A stretch of 64,000 nt of DNA from Euzebya pacifica (lineage in GTDB: Bacteria > Actinomycetota > Nitriliruptoria > Euzebyales > Euzebyaceae), in NCBI RefSeq assembly GCF_003344865.1, contig NZ_CP031165.1, positions 2,981,910-3,045,909 on the forward strand. Direction: 5' to 3'. The notes beneath the pieces were generated by a model. The model worked only from the letters and a program-made list of their open reading frames with translations. It had not been told where the DNA came from and did not search any database. Made by a program: the position numbers and the translations under genes. Below are positions 51,674 to 59,986 of the stretch, piece after piece; position 1 is the first letter of the stretch, and every line of letters begins with the position of its first letter.

Positions 51674-53149
51674 TTGTTTCGTTCGTTCCTCCTCTCGGTC
51701 CTGACCGGCCTGCTGCTGATGGCCATGGGTGGCACCGCCATCGCCCACCCGACGATCGGGCTCGACCCGACGCTTCCCGCCGACGTCACCTTCGCGGCGA
51801 CCGACAACATCGACTACCTGGGTCGCTTCCCCGAGCACGCCGGCACAGCAGGTGGGACCAGGCTGGGCGACGTCTACTACGTGACCGACCCGCGGGGCAT
51901 CTACACCTACGACGTGTCGGGGGACAAGGCCGCGGCGCCCGAGCTCCTTGGCTCCCTGGTGCGGTTCCAGACCACCACCGGTGTGGCCCTGGCGCAGGAG
52001 GACCCCGACACCGACGGCAACATCCTCCTCGTCGACAGCTCCGCCAACCCGTTCACCGGGGCCGCGCTGACCGTCGTCGACGTGTCCGACCCGAGCGACC
52101 TGTCGGTGCTGGCCACCGTGCCGGTCACTGACCACACGTGGGAGTGCGCCACGGGCAGGCTCGACACCGGCCAGATCGCCGGCTGTGCCTACGCCTTCGG
52201 TCGCACCGGACACATCATCGACCTGACCGACCCCGCCGAGCCGGAGCAGCTCTCCTTCGGGTGGCGCGACATCGTCGGCTTCACCGGCTACACCCACGAC
52301 CTGACCGAGATCCGGCCCGGGCTGGTCATGTCCGCGGGCTCCACCGCCATCCTGATGGACACCAGCGCCCTGCTGGACGGCGACGCCACCGGCATCCGTG
52401 AGATCACCCGCATCGACGAGTCGGTCCACGGCCACACGTTCCGCAGCCTCGGCTACCACTCCGTGGAGTGGGCCACGCACGCGGACGGGCGCCTCGACGA
52501 CATCCTGGTGGCGGGTACCGAGATCGCCCCCAACGGCGACCTGGCCGGCACCGACTGCGACGGCAGCGAGTCGGTCATCGAGACCTACGACGCCTCGGCG
52601 GTCGCCGGCGCGATCGCCGAATGGGAGGCCGGGACGATCACGTTCGAGGAGATGACGGCACGGGCGACGTTCGCTCCGGTCGACAGCTTCGACGCGGCCG
52701 GGCGGGGACTCTACGTGGACGGCAACGCCCCCGCGCACGTCCTGTACTGCGCGCACTGGATGGAGTTCTCTCCCTCCTTCGACGGTGGCGGCATGCTGGC
52801 CACGTCCTACTACGACCGCGGCACGCGCTTCGTGCCGATCAACGCCGACGGCACGTTCGGGGACGAGTCGGCCTGGATCGTTCCCCTGCAGGGCTACTCC
52901 GGCTCGGTCCAGTGGGTCACCGAGGACGTCCTGTTCATCCACGACTACACGCGCGGCATGGAGGTCATCCGCCTCGGCGGGGAGGCCACCGGCACCTACG
53001 AGTCGGCCACCGCGACCCAGATCCTGACCAGCAGCTTCGTCCCGGCGTCGTCCTTCCACGCCGACGGGGTCGGCCCGGCCGCCATCCTGCTGCTGGGCTT
53101 CGGCCTGCTGGTCATCGAGACGCGCCGGCGCAAGACCGCCCGGCGCTGA
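51674..53149 (+). CDS. Secreted, C-terminally anchored LVIVD/propeller-like protein
   Basis: A 491-residue protein. The signal peptide is FRSFLLSVLTGLLLMAMGGTAIA. The body has repeated short beta motifs such as VVDVSDPSDLSVLATVPV and HIIDLTDPAEPEQLSFGW, the pattern of LVIVD repeats that build a propeller. Conserved-looking His residues (HTWEC, GYTHDL, HGHTFRSLGYHSVEW, YCAHWM) could bind metal. The C-terminus has a membrane helix (VGPAAILLLGFGLLVIE) and basic tail RRRKTARR, so the protein stays attached to the outer face. The start is TTG at 51674, with ggag 8 bases upstream. The function is unknown. Confidence 0.75.
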   Translation: MFRSFLLSVLTGLLLMAMGGTAIAHPTIGLDPTLPADVTFAATDNIDYLGRFPEHAGTAGGTRLGDVYYVTDPRGIYTYDVSGDKAAAPELLGSLVRFQTTTGVALAQEDPDTDGNILLVDSSANPFTGAALTVVDVSDPSDLSVLATVPVTDHTWECATGRLDTGQIAGCAYAFGRTGHIIDLTDPAEPEQLSFGWRDIVGFTGYTHDLTEIRPGLVMSAGSTAILMDTSALLDGDATGIREITRIDESVHGHTFRSLGYHSVEWATHADGRLDDILVAGTEIAPNGDLAGTDCDGSESVIETYDASAVAGAIAEWEAGTITFEEMTARATFAPVDSFDAAGRGLYVDGNAPAHVLYCAHWMEFSPSFDGGGMLATSYYDRGTRFVPINADGTFGDESAWIVPLQGYSGSVQWVTEDVLFIHDYTRGMEVIRLGGEATGTYESATATQILTSSFVPASSFHADGVGPAAILLLGFGLLVIETRRRKTARR

Positions 53150-53166
53150 TCCAGCTCCCACGGGGG

Positions 53167-53196
53167 GACGGCCGGTCCGGCACAGGACCGGCCGTC
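53167..53196. terminator. Bidirectional terminator
   Basis: A 12-bp perfect stem (gacggccggtcc with ggaccggccgtc) and a 6-base loop lie between two convergent genes, just touching the stop codon of the minus-strand gene. Confidence 0.75.
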
Positions 53197-54109
53197 ACCA
53201 TTCCCAGCGAAAGCCCACGGTGGCCCGCTGGAGCGGGCTGACCACCCGGTGCACGTCATGGGACCGGCCCACCGTCACGTCCTCCTCCGCGACCACGGCG
53301 GCGTCGGGGCCGTACCCGTCCCAGTGGCACCAGCGGACCCGTCGGGGCATGCGAGCCGGGTGGAACTCCACGATGACCAGGACCTGGTCGATGCGTCGTC
53401 TGCTGGCCCGACGGAACCGTGGTGGGGGAGGGCTCTGGAACGCGAACCGCGTCCGATACCGCAGCGTCGCGGTGTCACCCTTCGACAGCGGGGTGGGGAA
53501 CGTGATCCAGACGCCGTGCAGGCCCTCGTCCACCTCGTGGACCGGTCCAGCACGGCCGCCGTGGAGGCCGTCGACCACGACCTCCTTGCGGTCGAAGCGG
53601 TACAGGTAGCCCTCGAGGGTCTCGCCGGTGGCCTGGATCGTCTGGACGGTCTCGTGGACGGTGGGGATCCCGTCGGGCCCGAGGCGGTGCCACTCCTGCA
53701 GGTGGAGGGTCCGGTGGCCGTCGTCCTCGACCCCGTCCTCGAGCTGGTCGTCGACCGCACCGTGGTTGGCGACCCCCGGGCCCAGCCACGCCTGGAACAG
53801 CTCGCTCTCCTGGTCCGGATCCAGCTCGAAGGCCTCGATGAACCATCGCAGCGTCTCCGCGCTGAGGGAGGACCCGCTCAGGGCACGGTTCACACGATCC
53901 TTCAGCCGGCGCGGCAGGTCCAGGCTGTCGGGGCGTTCGCCGCGGTCGGCGAGGTACCCGGCGAGCACGGCGGCCACCGCACGTTGGTTGACGCCGTCGG
54001 CCGGGCCGACGATGGCATGGCGGAGCCACAGCCGGCGCGGTCCCGGCTGCTGCAGGATCCGCCGCAGCACCGCTGCCGCGGCCAGCGAATCAGTCACCCC
54101 TGTCTCCAT
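53195..54109 (-). CDS. Protein of unknown function
   Basis: A 304-residue protein not recognised. The N-terminal 110 residues are helical, with a stretch like a small DNA-binding or death-like helical bundle (AVLAGYLADRGERPDSLDLPRRLKDRVNRALSGSS, then AETLRWFIEAFELDPDQESELFQAWLG). The C-terminal half is beta-rich and arranged like an immunoglobulin-type fold (VHEVDEGLHGVWITFPTPLSKGDTATLRYRTRF). There is no signal peptide. The start is ATG at 54109; a GTG three codons later is possible. It stands alone between convergent and divergent neighbours. Confidence 0.6.
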   Translation of the reverse strand: METGVTDSLAAAAVLRRILQQPGPRRLWLRHAIVGPADGVNQRAVAAVLAGYLADRGERPDSLDLPRRLKDRVNRALSGSSLSAETLRWFIEAFELDPDQESELFQAWLGPGVANHGAVDDQLEDGVEDDGHRTLHLQEWHRLGPDGIPTVHETVQTIQATGETLEGYLYRFDRKEVVVDGLHGGRAGPVHEVDEGLHGVWITFPTPLSKGDTATLRYRTRFAFQSPPPPRFRRASRRRIDQVLVIVEFHPARMPRRVRWCHWDGYGPDAAVVAEEDVTVGRSHDVHRVVSPLQRATVGFRWEW

Positions 54110-54241
54110 GGTTGCTCTGTGAACGGCAATCCTAGACAGCCGGTATTGGGTCGCCAACGCTGCGACGCCGGTGCGACGCCCTCGTGGTGGTCTGTCGCCG
54201 CACACAGCCACCCACCGAGGGGGTGCTCCGCCGCTGCGGAG

Positions 54242-54277
54242 GGGGTCGACCGATCAGGGTGGGGACCGGTCGACCCC
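54242..54277. repeat. Inverted repeat in the divergent promoter region
   Basis: Ten-base arms ggggtcgacc and ggtcgacccc are separated by 16 bases, each containing the palindrome GGTCGACC. They lie between two divergent genes and could be a regulator site or a hairpin. Confidence 0.35.
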
Positions 54278-54337
54278 GGCAGCCGCCCACTCGCGGGTTC
54301 AGGCCGTCGTGACCGTCCGGCGGATAGCGTGAGCCCG

Positions 54338-54778
54338 GTGAGCAGCCACGAGGACCACCACGACGCGCACGATCACGACGCCTGGCCGCCCGAGGGGCTG
54401 CGCCGCCGTCCCGCCCTGCGGACGGTGCTGTTGCTGGTGATCGGTGCGGTCTTCGGTGCGGTGGCCACGCTGACCTGGACCGTGGCCCCGTCGGGCCGGA
54501 CCGTGACTGCGGTCGTCGCCGCGGTCGACCCGACCGGCAGCGCCATGGCGGTGTCGGCGCCCGAGGACCTGGTGGACACCGGGTTGGGCCTGGTCGGCGT
54601 GCTCTGGCGGGACGGCGAGGGGGAGTGGCAACGGACCATCTCCGCGGACGGCTACCCGACCTGCGTCCAGCCCGGGGACGTCGACACGACGGTGCGCCTC
54701 GGGCTGGTCACCGAACCCGGGGGTCCCGACCGCCCACCGGTCGAGGTCGTGGCCTGGCTGGAGTGCCTCGAGTCCTGA
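54338..54778 (+). CDS. Small single-pass membrane protein of unknown function
   Basis: A 146-residue protein. A His/Asp-rich cytoplasmic N-terminus (SSHEDHHDAHDHDAWPPEG), which could bind metal, is followed by one membrane helix (VLLLVIGAVFGAVATLTW) and an extracytoplasmic domain of about 90 residues with two cysteines (YPTCVQPG and WLECLES), possibly disulfide-bonded. Two GTG starts nine bases apart are possible (54329 and 54338). No family is recognised. Confidence 0.6.
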   Translation: MSSHEDHHDAHDHDAWPPEGLRRRPALRTVLLLVIGAVFGAVATLTWTVAPSGRTVTAVVAAVDPTGSAMAVSAPEDLVDTGLGLVGVLWRDGEGEWQRTISADGYPTCVQPGDVDTTVRLGLVTEPGGPDRPPVEVVAWLECLES

Positions 54779-54888
54779 TCGCGGACGTCGGCGCGTCATC
54801 GGCGGGACGCGGATTGGCCGCTAGGCTTCGTGGGAGGTGGCGCGACCGGCTGTCACCTGCGTCAACGGTTCGGGAAGAGGCATACAGC

Positions 54889-55362
54889 GTGGCGACCAAG
54901 CAGGTCTACGAGGTCGAGGTCGATCGTCAGAAGGCGGCACAGGCGGCGGGGAACTACGACCTGTCCGACCTGCCCGGCGGACTCGGCGAGCCGACCGCGG
55001 GGGCGCGCATCGGCAAGCAGCCGAAGCAGGACTCGATCATCGAGGGCAAGCTCAAGACCCTCGACGCCATCACCAAGCTGACGCCCGGTACGGCGCTGGC
55101 CATCTTCGGCCGTCCCGAGTCCCGCTGGGCGATGGCCTACTGGCGTCGCATGGGTGGCGAGGTGACGATGGAGGAGCTGCTCAGCTACGCCCGCCAGCTC
55201 ATCGGCATGACCCCCGAGGGCGACCTCGTCGTCTGCCTCTGCGGCCACGCCGGCCAGGGAGACTGCATTCCCCTGTGGGCCCCCCGCGAGGAGCTCGGCC
55301 TGACCGTGCAGCCCAACGACCTGGTGCTGCGGTTCGAGGGCGTCGTGCCCTCCAACGTCTGA
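54889..55362 (+). CDS. Protein of unknown function with a Cys-rich patch
   Basis: A 157-residue cytoplasmic protein beginning VATKQVYEVEVDRQKAAQAAGNYDL. It contains ITKLTPGTALAIFGRPESRWAMAYWRRMGGEVTMEELLSYARQL, a helical region, and the patch LVVCLCGHAGQGDCIPLWAP with three cysteines and a histidine that might hold a metal. I do not recognise a family. The GTG start is at 54889. It is 110 bases from the preceding membrane protein and convergent with the coiled-coil gene. Confidence 0.6.
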   Translation: MATKQVYEVEVDRQKAAQAAGNYDLSDLPGGLGEPTAGARIGKQPKQDSIIEGKLKTLDAITKLTPGTALAIFGRPESRWAMAYWRRMGGEVTMEELLSYARQLIGMTPEGDLVVCLCGHAGQGDCIPLWAPREELGLTVQPNDLVLRFEGVVPSNV

Positions 55363-55386
55363 CCCACGCCACCCCGGAGGCGGGGC

Positions 55387-55713
55387 TCACGGCCGCAGGG
55401 CCGCGACCTCCTCCTCCATCTCCAGCACGAAGGCCTCCTGGGCGGCCAGCCGCTCCGGGATCGCCTCCTGCTCGGCCAGCACGACCGCCCGGCGCTTGCC
55501 GATGGCCTCCAGCGTCGGCTTGTCCGTGGAGTCGATCAGCCTGCGGAACTTCCGTGGCACGACGCCCGAGGCGTCGTGGATGTCACGGGCGAACTGCCCC
55601 AGGCGGGCCAGCTCCTCGCCGAGGTACTCCTGGTAGCGGCGCAGGTGGTCCAGCTCCTCGTGGGCACGGAGGAGCGTGAAGTACGCGGCGTCGTAGTCGG
55701 ACTTCTGGCTCAT
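55387..55713 (-). CDS. Small coiled-coil protein of unknown function
   Basis: A 108-residue, charged, mostly helical protein with heptad-like patterns at both ends (LLRAHEELDHLRRYQEYLGEELARL and AEQEAIPERLAAQEAFVLEMEEEVAAL). The ATG is at 55713. It begins 13 bases after the M20 peptidase gene ends, so the two probably share a transcript. No family can be named. Confidence 0.65.
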   Translation of the reverse strand: MSQKSDYDAAYFTLLRAHEELDHLRRYQEYLGEELARLGQFARDIHDASGVVPRKFRRLIDSTDKPTLEAIGKRRAVVLAEQEAIPERLAAQEAFVLEMEEEVAALRP

Positions 55714-55726
55714 CGACGGCGGCCCG

Positions 55727-57112
55727 TCAGCCGGCCAGCTCGGCGAACAGCAGCGCCACCGAGCGACAGGCGGACTTCCAGTCCTCCAGGTGCAGGGACT
55801 CGTCGATCCCGTGCGCGCGGGAGTCCGGGTCCTCGACGCCGAGCAACAACATCGACGCGTCCGGGTTGGCCGTCTGCAGGGGGCCGAGCAGCGGGATCGA
55901 CCCGCCGCTGCCCATCAGGACCGGGGCAGCGCCGTAGCCCTTCTCCAGGGCCGCAAGCATCGCGCGCACCGGCGGACGGTCCAGCTCGGTCTCGAACGGG
56001 TCGCCGGCAGCGCCGGGTGTGGCGGTGACCTCCAGGCCCATGGGAGCCTGGGCGTTGAGGTGGTCCACCAGGGCCTGTCGTGCCGCCTTGGCGTCCTGGC
56101 CCGGCCCGAGGCGCAGGCCGAGCTTGGCGCGGGCGATCGGCTGGATGGCGTTGCTCGCCTGCTGCACCGACGGGGTGTCGATGCCGAGGACGGTCAGGTT
56201 GGGCTCCATCCAGATCTTCTGGAGGGCCGGCAGGTCCGGGTCCCCACCCAGGCGCACGTCGGCGCCGAGGCTGGCCTCCCCACGGAACCGGTCCTCGTCG
56301 AAGTCCAGGGCCTCCAGGCGTCGCATCTCCTCGGGGGTGGGGGAACGAAGCCCCTTCCGCAGCTCGGGGATGACCAGGGCGCCCGTCTCGTCGGTGAGGC
56401 CGGCGATCAGCTTGGCCATCGCCGTCAACGGGTCGGGGACGGGGCCGCCGTACATCCCGCTGTGCACGGCGTGCTCCAGCACCCGGATCTCCACGGCCAC
56501 GTCGACCATGCCCCGGAGCAGGTAGGTCAGCGAGGGGGTGCCGACCTGCCAGTTGACGAGGTCGGCGACCACGACGGCGTCGGCAGCGAGGAGGTCACCG
56601 TGCTCGGCGAGGAACGCGTCGAGGTGCGGCGAACCGATCTCCTCCTCACCCTCGATGATGACCTTCACGTTGACCGGCGGCCCGCCGAGCTGGTTCCAGG
56701 CGGCGATCGCGGTGGCGTGGGCCACCACGCCGGCCTTGTCGTCAGCGCAGCCGCGCCCGTAGAGGCGACCGTTGCGTTCGGTGGGCTCGAACGGCGGTGA
56801 TGTCCACGCGTCGACGTCGCCGGTCGGCTGCACGTCGTGGTGGGCGTACAGCAGCACCGTGGGCCTGTCGTCGTCCACGTGCACCTCGCCGAACACCGCC
56901 GGTGGGGCGCCGCCCCCCTCGAGCAGGCGGACGTCCTGCAGGCCGGAGCGCTCCAGCAGCTCCGCGGTGGCGCGGGCGCTCTCGTGCACCGGGGCCATGT
57001 CGAAGCCGTCGAAGGCGATGGAGGGGATGCGGCACAACGCCTCGAGGTCCGCCCGGGCGGTGGCGTGCCCGGCGTCGACGGCGGCGATGATCTCGGATGT
57101 GGTCGGAGCCAT
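55727..57112 (-). CDS. M20-family metallopeptidase (dipeptidase type)
   Basis: A 461-residue enzyme. Metal-site motifs are VLLYAHHDVQP with the first histidine and aspartate, LYGRGCADDKAGV with the bridging aspartate, and IIEGEEEIGSPHLDAFL with the catalytic and metal glutamates. ADLVNWQVGTPSLTYLLRG carries the next ligand position, and the last histidine is in DSRAHGIDESL. The dimerisation (lid) domain lies at about residues 200-330. Members of this branch cleave dipeptides or acyl-amino acids in the cytoplasm. The ATG is at 57112, divergent from the thioesterase gene by 21 bases. Confidence 0.9.
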   Translation of the reverse strand: MAPTTSEIIAAVDAGHATARADLEALCRIPSIAFDGFDMAPVHESARATAELLERSGLQDVRLLEGGGAPPAVFGEVHVDDDRPTVLLYAHHDVQPTGDVDAWTSPPFEPTERNGRLYGRGCADDKAGVVAHATAIAAWNQLGGPPVNVKVIIEGEEEIGSPHLDAFLAEHGDLLAADAVVVADLVNWQVGTPSLTYLLRGMVDVAVEIRVLEHAVHSGMYGGPVPDPLTAMAKLIAGLTDETGALVIPELRKGLRSPTPEEMRRLEALDFDEDRFRGEASLGADVRLGGDPDLPALQKIWMEPNLTVLGIDTPSVQQASNAIQPIARAKLGLRLGPGQDAKAARQALVDHLNAQAPMGLEVTATPGAAGDPFETELDRPPVRAMLAALEKGYGAAPVLMGSGGSIPLLGPLQTANPDASMLLLGVEDPDSRAHGIDESLHLEDWKSACRSVALLFAELAG

Positions 57113-57133
57113 GGTCAGGCATCCTACGGCGGC

Positions 57134-57562
57134 GTGCACCACACCTTCATCCACCCGATCGACGTCCGATACCTCGAGGTCGACCAGCAGGGCGTGGTCT
57201 TCAACATGTGGTACCTGGCGTACTTCGACGACGCCCTGACGGCCTTCCTCGCCCATCGTGGCGTCCCCTACCAGGACATGATGGACAGGGGGTTCGACGT
57301 CCAGCTGGTCAACACCGACATCACCTGGCGCCGTGGGGTCGGGTGGGGTGACGAGGTCGGGGTGGCCGTCTCGACTGCCCGGCTCGGCTCCACGTCCTTC
57401 GTGCTGGACTTCTCCGTCCGGGTCGACGACGAGGAGTGCGTCACCGGTCGCACGGTCTACGTGGTCGTGGCCACCGACGGGTCCGGCAAGCGGCCCATCC
57501 CGGACTTCCTCCGGGCTGCGCTCGAGCCCGTCGAGCCGTTGCTGGGTGCCGTCTCGGGATGA
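57134..57562 (+). CDS. Hot-dog-fold acyl-CoA thioesterase (4HBT/YbgC type)
   Basis: A 142-residue protein with the 4HBT signature DVRYLEVDQQGVVFNMWYLAYFDDA, in which the aspartate after Val is the catalytic residue, then WRRGVGWGDEVGVAV and a long beta strand pair. It should hydrolyse an acyl-CoA or acyl-ACP thioester. The GTG start is at 57134. It stands 86 bases before the thymidine kinase gene. The substrate cannot be deduced. Confidence 0.87.
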   Translation: MHHTFIHPIDVRYLEVDQQGVVFNMWYLAYFDDALTAFLAHRGVPYQDMMDRGFDVQLVNTDITWRRGVGWGDEVGVAVSTARLGSTSFVLDFSVRVDDEECVTGRTVYVVVATDGSGKRPIPDFLRAALEPVEPLLGAVSG

Positions 57563-57648
57563 GGCCGACCGGCCGGTGGTGGTTGCGCTGTGCGGGGGAC
57601 GGGGCATGACACGATGGACGGACGTTCCGCGACCGACGAGGACGACCC

Positions 57649-58251
57649 GTGGCAACCCTCACCTTCTCCCACGCCCCGATGGGCGGCGGCAAGAGCCTGG
57701 CGGCGCTCGTCCGCCATCACCACGTCACCGCACGTGGGCTCAAGGGCATGCTCATCGTCATGCAGCCACGGCAGGAGGGTGTGGTGGCATCCCGGGTGGG
57801 CGTGTCAGCACCGGCCAACGTGATCACGACCACCTCCGATGTCTTCGCGATGGTGGCCGACGGACTCCGTGACGAGGAGGTCCACCATGTCGTCGCCGAC
57901 GAGGCCCACTTCTACGCCCCGGAGCAGATCGACCAGCTGGCCCGCGTGGCCGACCAGCTGAACGTCCCGGTGGAGGCCTACGGCCTGCTGACGGACTTCC
58001 GCACCAAGCTGTTCCCGGCGTCGGCGCGCCTGATCGAGCTGGCTGACCGCCACGTCGCGCTGCCGACCCAGCCGTTGTGTGCTTGCGGGAACATCGCCAC
58101 GCACAACGCGCGCCTGGTCGACGGGGTCATGGTGACCGATGGCGACCAGGTGCTGGTGGGCGATGTCACGGGCGATCGGGTTCGCTATGAGCCCGTCTGC
58201 CGCCGCTGCCACGCGGTCGTCAACGACCCGGCGCTGGTCTCCCTCCCCTAG
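57649..58251 (+). CDS. tdk: Thymidine kinase
   Basis: A 200-residue type II thymidine kinase. The P-loop is HAPMGGGKSLAA (the usual GPMFSGKS is altered), the Walker-B-like motif VVADEAHFY has the catalytic glutamate, and VEAYGLLTDFRTKLFPASARLIELADR matches the substrate region. Zinc cysteines occur in LCACGN and CRRCH. It phosphorylates thymidine to dTMP for salvage. The GTG start is at 57649. A terminator hairpin at 58267-58293 follows its stop. Confidence 0.88.
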   Translation: MATLTFSHAPMGGGKSLAALVRHHHVTARGLKGMLIVMQPRQEGVVASRVGVSAPANVITTTSDVFAMVADGLRDEEVHHVVADEAHFYAPEQIDQLARVADQLNVPVEAYGLLTDFRTKLFPASARLIELADRHVALPTQPLCACGNIATHNARLVDGVMVTDGDQVLVGDVTGDRVRYEPVCRRCHAVVNDPALVSLP

Positions 58252-58266
58252 TCGCCATGGGGTCAC

Positions 58267-58293
58267 GCCAGCACCACCGACGGTGGTGTTGGC
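58267..58293 (+). terminator. Terminator after tdk
   Basis: A 12-bp stem with one G-U pair (gccagcaccacc with ggtggtgttggc) and loop gac, 15 bases past the stop. Confidence 0.65.
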
Positions 58294-58390
58294 CGGTTGT
58301 CAAGCGCCCGGAAACACCCGTGAAACGGGAACTTCATCCCCTTCGTCATGGATGTCGGTCAGGGTTGTCCCATTGGGCGGGGAGAAGAAG

Positions 58391-58412
58391 TTGACATTGA
58401 CGTCAATGTCAA
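58391..58412. promoter_or_regulatory. Perfect 22-bp palindrome upstream of the fatty-acid gene cluster
   Basis: The arm TTGACATTGAC is followed directly by its exact reverse complement. It stands alone in an AT-richer patch, 77 bases before the first gene. TTGACA at 58391-58396 could also be a -35 box with AATGGT 17 bases on, so a protein bound here would block RNA polymerase. The form suits a TetR-type lipid-responsive repressor. No such regulator gene is in the window. Confidence 0.6.
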
Positions 58413-58488
58413 GAATGGTGGTGACAAGAGCCGGAACCCGCACCCCCGGGCCCCGTCCAACCAAGAACAACGCAAGGGAGACCCCCAC

Positions 58489-58803
58489 ATGTTCGACGTC
58501 GTCACCGACATCCCCGCCGCCAACGAGATCGAGAGCTTCGCCGGCACCGTCGCGGACCGCATGTCCATCGCGGTCGCCCCGTCCCAGGGACGCTTCGCCC
58601 CGGCCATCGACGCCCCGGCCACCGTCGCCCCCGGCGACATCATCGGCCACATCACCGGTGGCAACGGCCGTGCGGACGCCGTCATCGCCCCGATCGGCGC
58701 CACCCTCAAGGAGATGCTGGCCCGCCCCGGTCAGCTCGTCGGCCTCGGCCAGGGACTGGCCTACATGGAGCGCGTGGCCCCCACCGGCCTCGAGTCCGCG
58801 TAG
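58489..58803 (+). CDS. Biotinyl/lipoyl-carrier-like protein lacking the acceptor lysine
   Basis: A 104-residue protein. From about residue 25 it follows the BCCP layout: AVAPSQGRFAP matches the SPMVGTFY strand, VAPGDIIGHI matches the VGD.LC.IEAM turn, AVIAPIGATLKEML matches the A..G.VK.IL strand, and GQLVGLGQGLAYM matches the closing GQPVEF..PL strand. The hairpin where biotin carriers have AMKM reads GGNGRADA (residues 57-64), so there is no lysine to biotinylate; the only lysine is Lys74. The gene leads the fabH-acpP-fabF-accD-fabI cluster, behind a palindromic site. A non-biotinylated structural or regulatory ACC partner is plausible. The assignment is by eye. Confidence 0.6.
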   Translation: MFDVVTDIPAANEIESFAGTVADRMSIAVAPSQGRFAPAIDAPATVAPGDIIGHITGGNGRADAVIAPIGATLKEMLARPGQLVGLGQGLAYMERVAPTGLESA

Positions 58804-58845
58804 GCACCTGACCACATCGCCACCGCGACCAGCCACACCAGCCAC

Positions 58846-59862
58846 ATGACTCACCACCAGCACGTCCCCGCCATGGTCCTCGCCGGACTGGGCGCGTACC
58901 TGCCGGAGGAGGTCGTGACCAACGACGACCTCTCCCGGGTCATGGACACCTCCGACGAGTGGATCTCCTCTCGCACGGGGATCAGTCAGCGTCGACGTGC
59001 GGCCGAGGGGCAGACCTCGCTGCACCTCGCCGTCGAGGCCGGACGCGAGGCGCTCAAGCATCACGGTGAGGGCACGGCGATCGATGCGGTCGTCGTGGCC
59101 ACCTCCACGCCGCATCGGCTGTGCCCGGCCACGGCCCCGGACGTCGCCACGGCGCTCGGACTCGGCCACGTCCCCGCCTTCGACGTCGCCGCGGTCTGCA
59201 GCGGGTTCGTGTACGCCGCAGCCACGGCCCAGGGCCTGATCGCGGCCGGCACCGCGCGGACCGTGCTGGTCATCGGCAGCGACGTCTTCTCCAGCTTCCT
59301 GTACCCGAGCGACCGCAACACGCGGGTCATCTTCGGTGACGGTGCCGGCGCGGCGGTCGTTCGCGCCGGCGACCACGACGAACCGGGCGCGTTCGGCGCC
59401 TTCGACCTGGGATCCGACGGTGAGGGGTCGGACCTGATCACCATCGGTGGCGGCGGCAGCATGCCGCCCAGCGAGGACGCCCCTGCCGGCCGGGACCAGT
59501 TCCTGGCCATGGAGGGTCGCGAGGTCTATCGCCGATCCATCCCCGGCATGGCCGATTCCTGCCGGGTCGCGCTGGATCGGCGCGGCTGGTCCATCGAGGA
59601 CGTCGACGTCATGATCGGCCACCAGGCCAACATCCGCATCCTCGACGCCGTCGCCCGCAACCTCGACCTCGAGCGCGAGCGGTGCTACGTCAACATCGAC
59701 CGGGTCGGCAACACCGCAGGGGCCTCCATCCCCATCGCCATGACCCATGCCCACGCCGACGGTGCCGTGCGTGCTGGCGACAAGGTGCTCCTGACGGCGT
59801 TCGGGGCCGGGCTGACGTGGGGATCCACCACGCTGACCTGGCCCGAGCTGCCCACCATCTGA
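58846..59862 (+). CDS. fabH: 3-oxoacyl-ACP synthase III (FabH)
   Basis: A 338-residue KAS III. The N-terminus has VLAGLGAYLPEEVVTNDDL and TSDEWISSRTGIS. The catalytic cysteine is in FDVAAVCSGFVYA, the histidine in GHQANIRI and the asparagine in VGNTAGASIP. It condenses acetyl-CoA or branched starter CoA with malonyl-ACP to begin fatty acids. The ATG is at 58846, 42 bases after the carrier-like gene. A hairpin at 59881-59898 separates it from acpP. Confidence 0.94.
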   Translation: MTHHQHVPAMVLAGLGAYLPEEVVTNDDLSRVMDTSDEWISSRTGISQRRRAAEGQTSLHLAVEAGREALKHHGEGTAIDAVVVATSTPHRLCPATAPDVATALGLGHVPAFDVAAVCSGFVYAAATAQGLIAAGTARTVLVIGSDVFSSFLYPSDRNTRVIFGDGAGAAVVRAGDHDEPGAFGAFDLGSDGEGSDLITIGGGGSMPPSEDAPAGRDQFLAMEGREVYRRSIPGMADSCRVALDRRGWSIEDVDVMIGHQANIRILDAVARNLDLERERCYVNIDRVGNTAGASIPIAMTHAHADGAVRAGDKVLLTAFGAGLTWGSTTLTWPELPTI

Positions 59863-59880
59863 GGCTGCCCACAGACCTGG

Positions 59881-59898
59881 CCCTCCGTGACCGGAGGG
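59881..59898 (+). terminator. Short hairpin between fabH and acpP
   Basis: A 7-bp stem (ccctccg with cggaggg), loop tgac, followed by ttctgt. It may attenuate transcription or mark an mRNA processing point ahead of acpP, which usually needs higher expression than its neighbours. Confidence 0.4.
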
Positions 59899-59986
59899 TT
59901 CTGTACCCGGTGCCGACCGGCATCGGGGGTGTGTGCCATCGTCGGCCGCACCGATCCCACAACCACCAACACACGAAGGAACCGCA

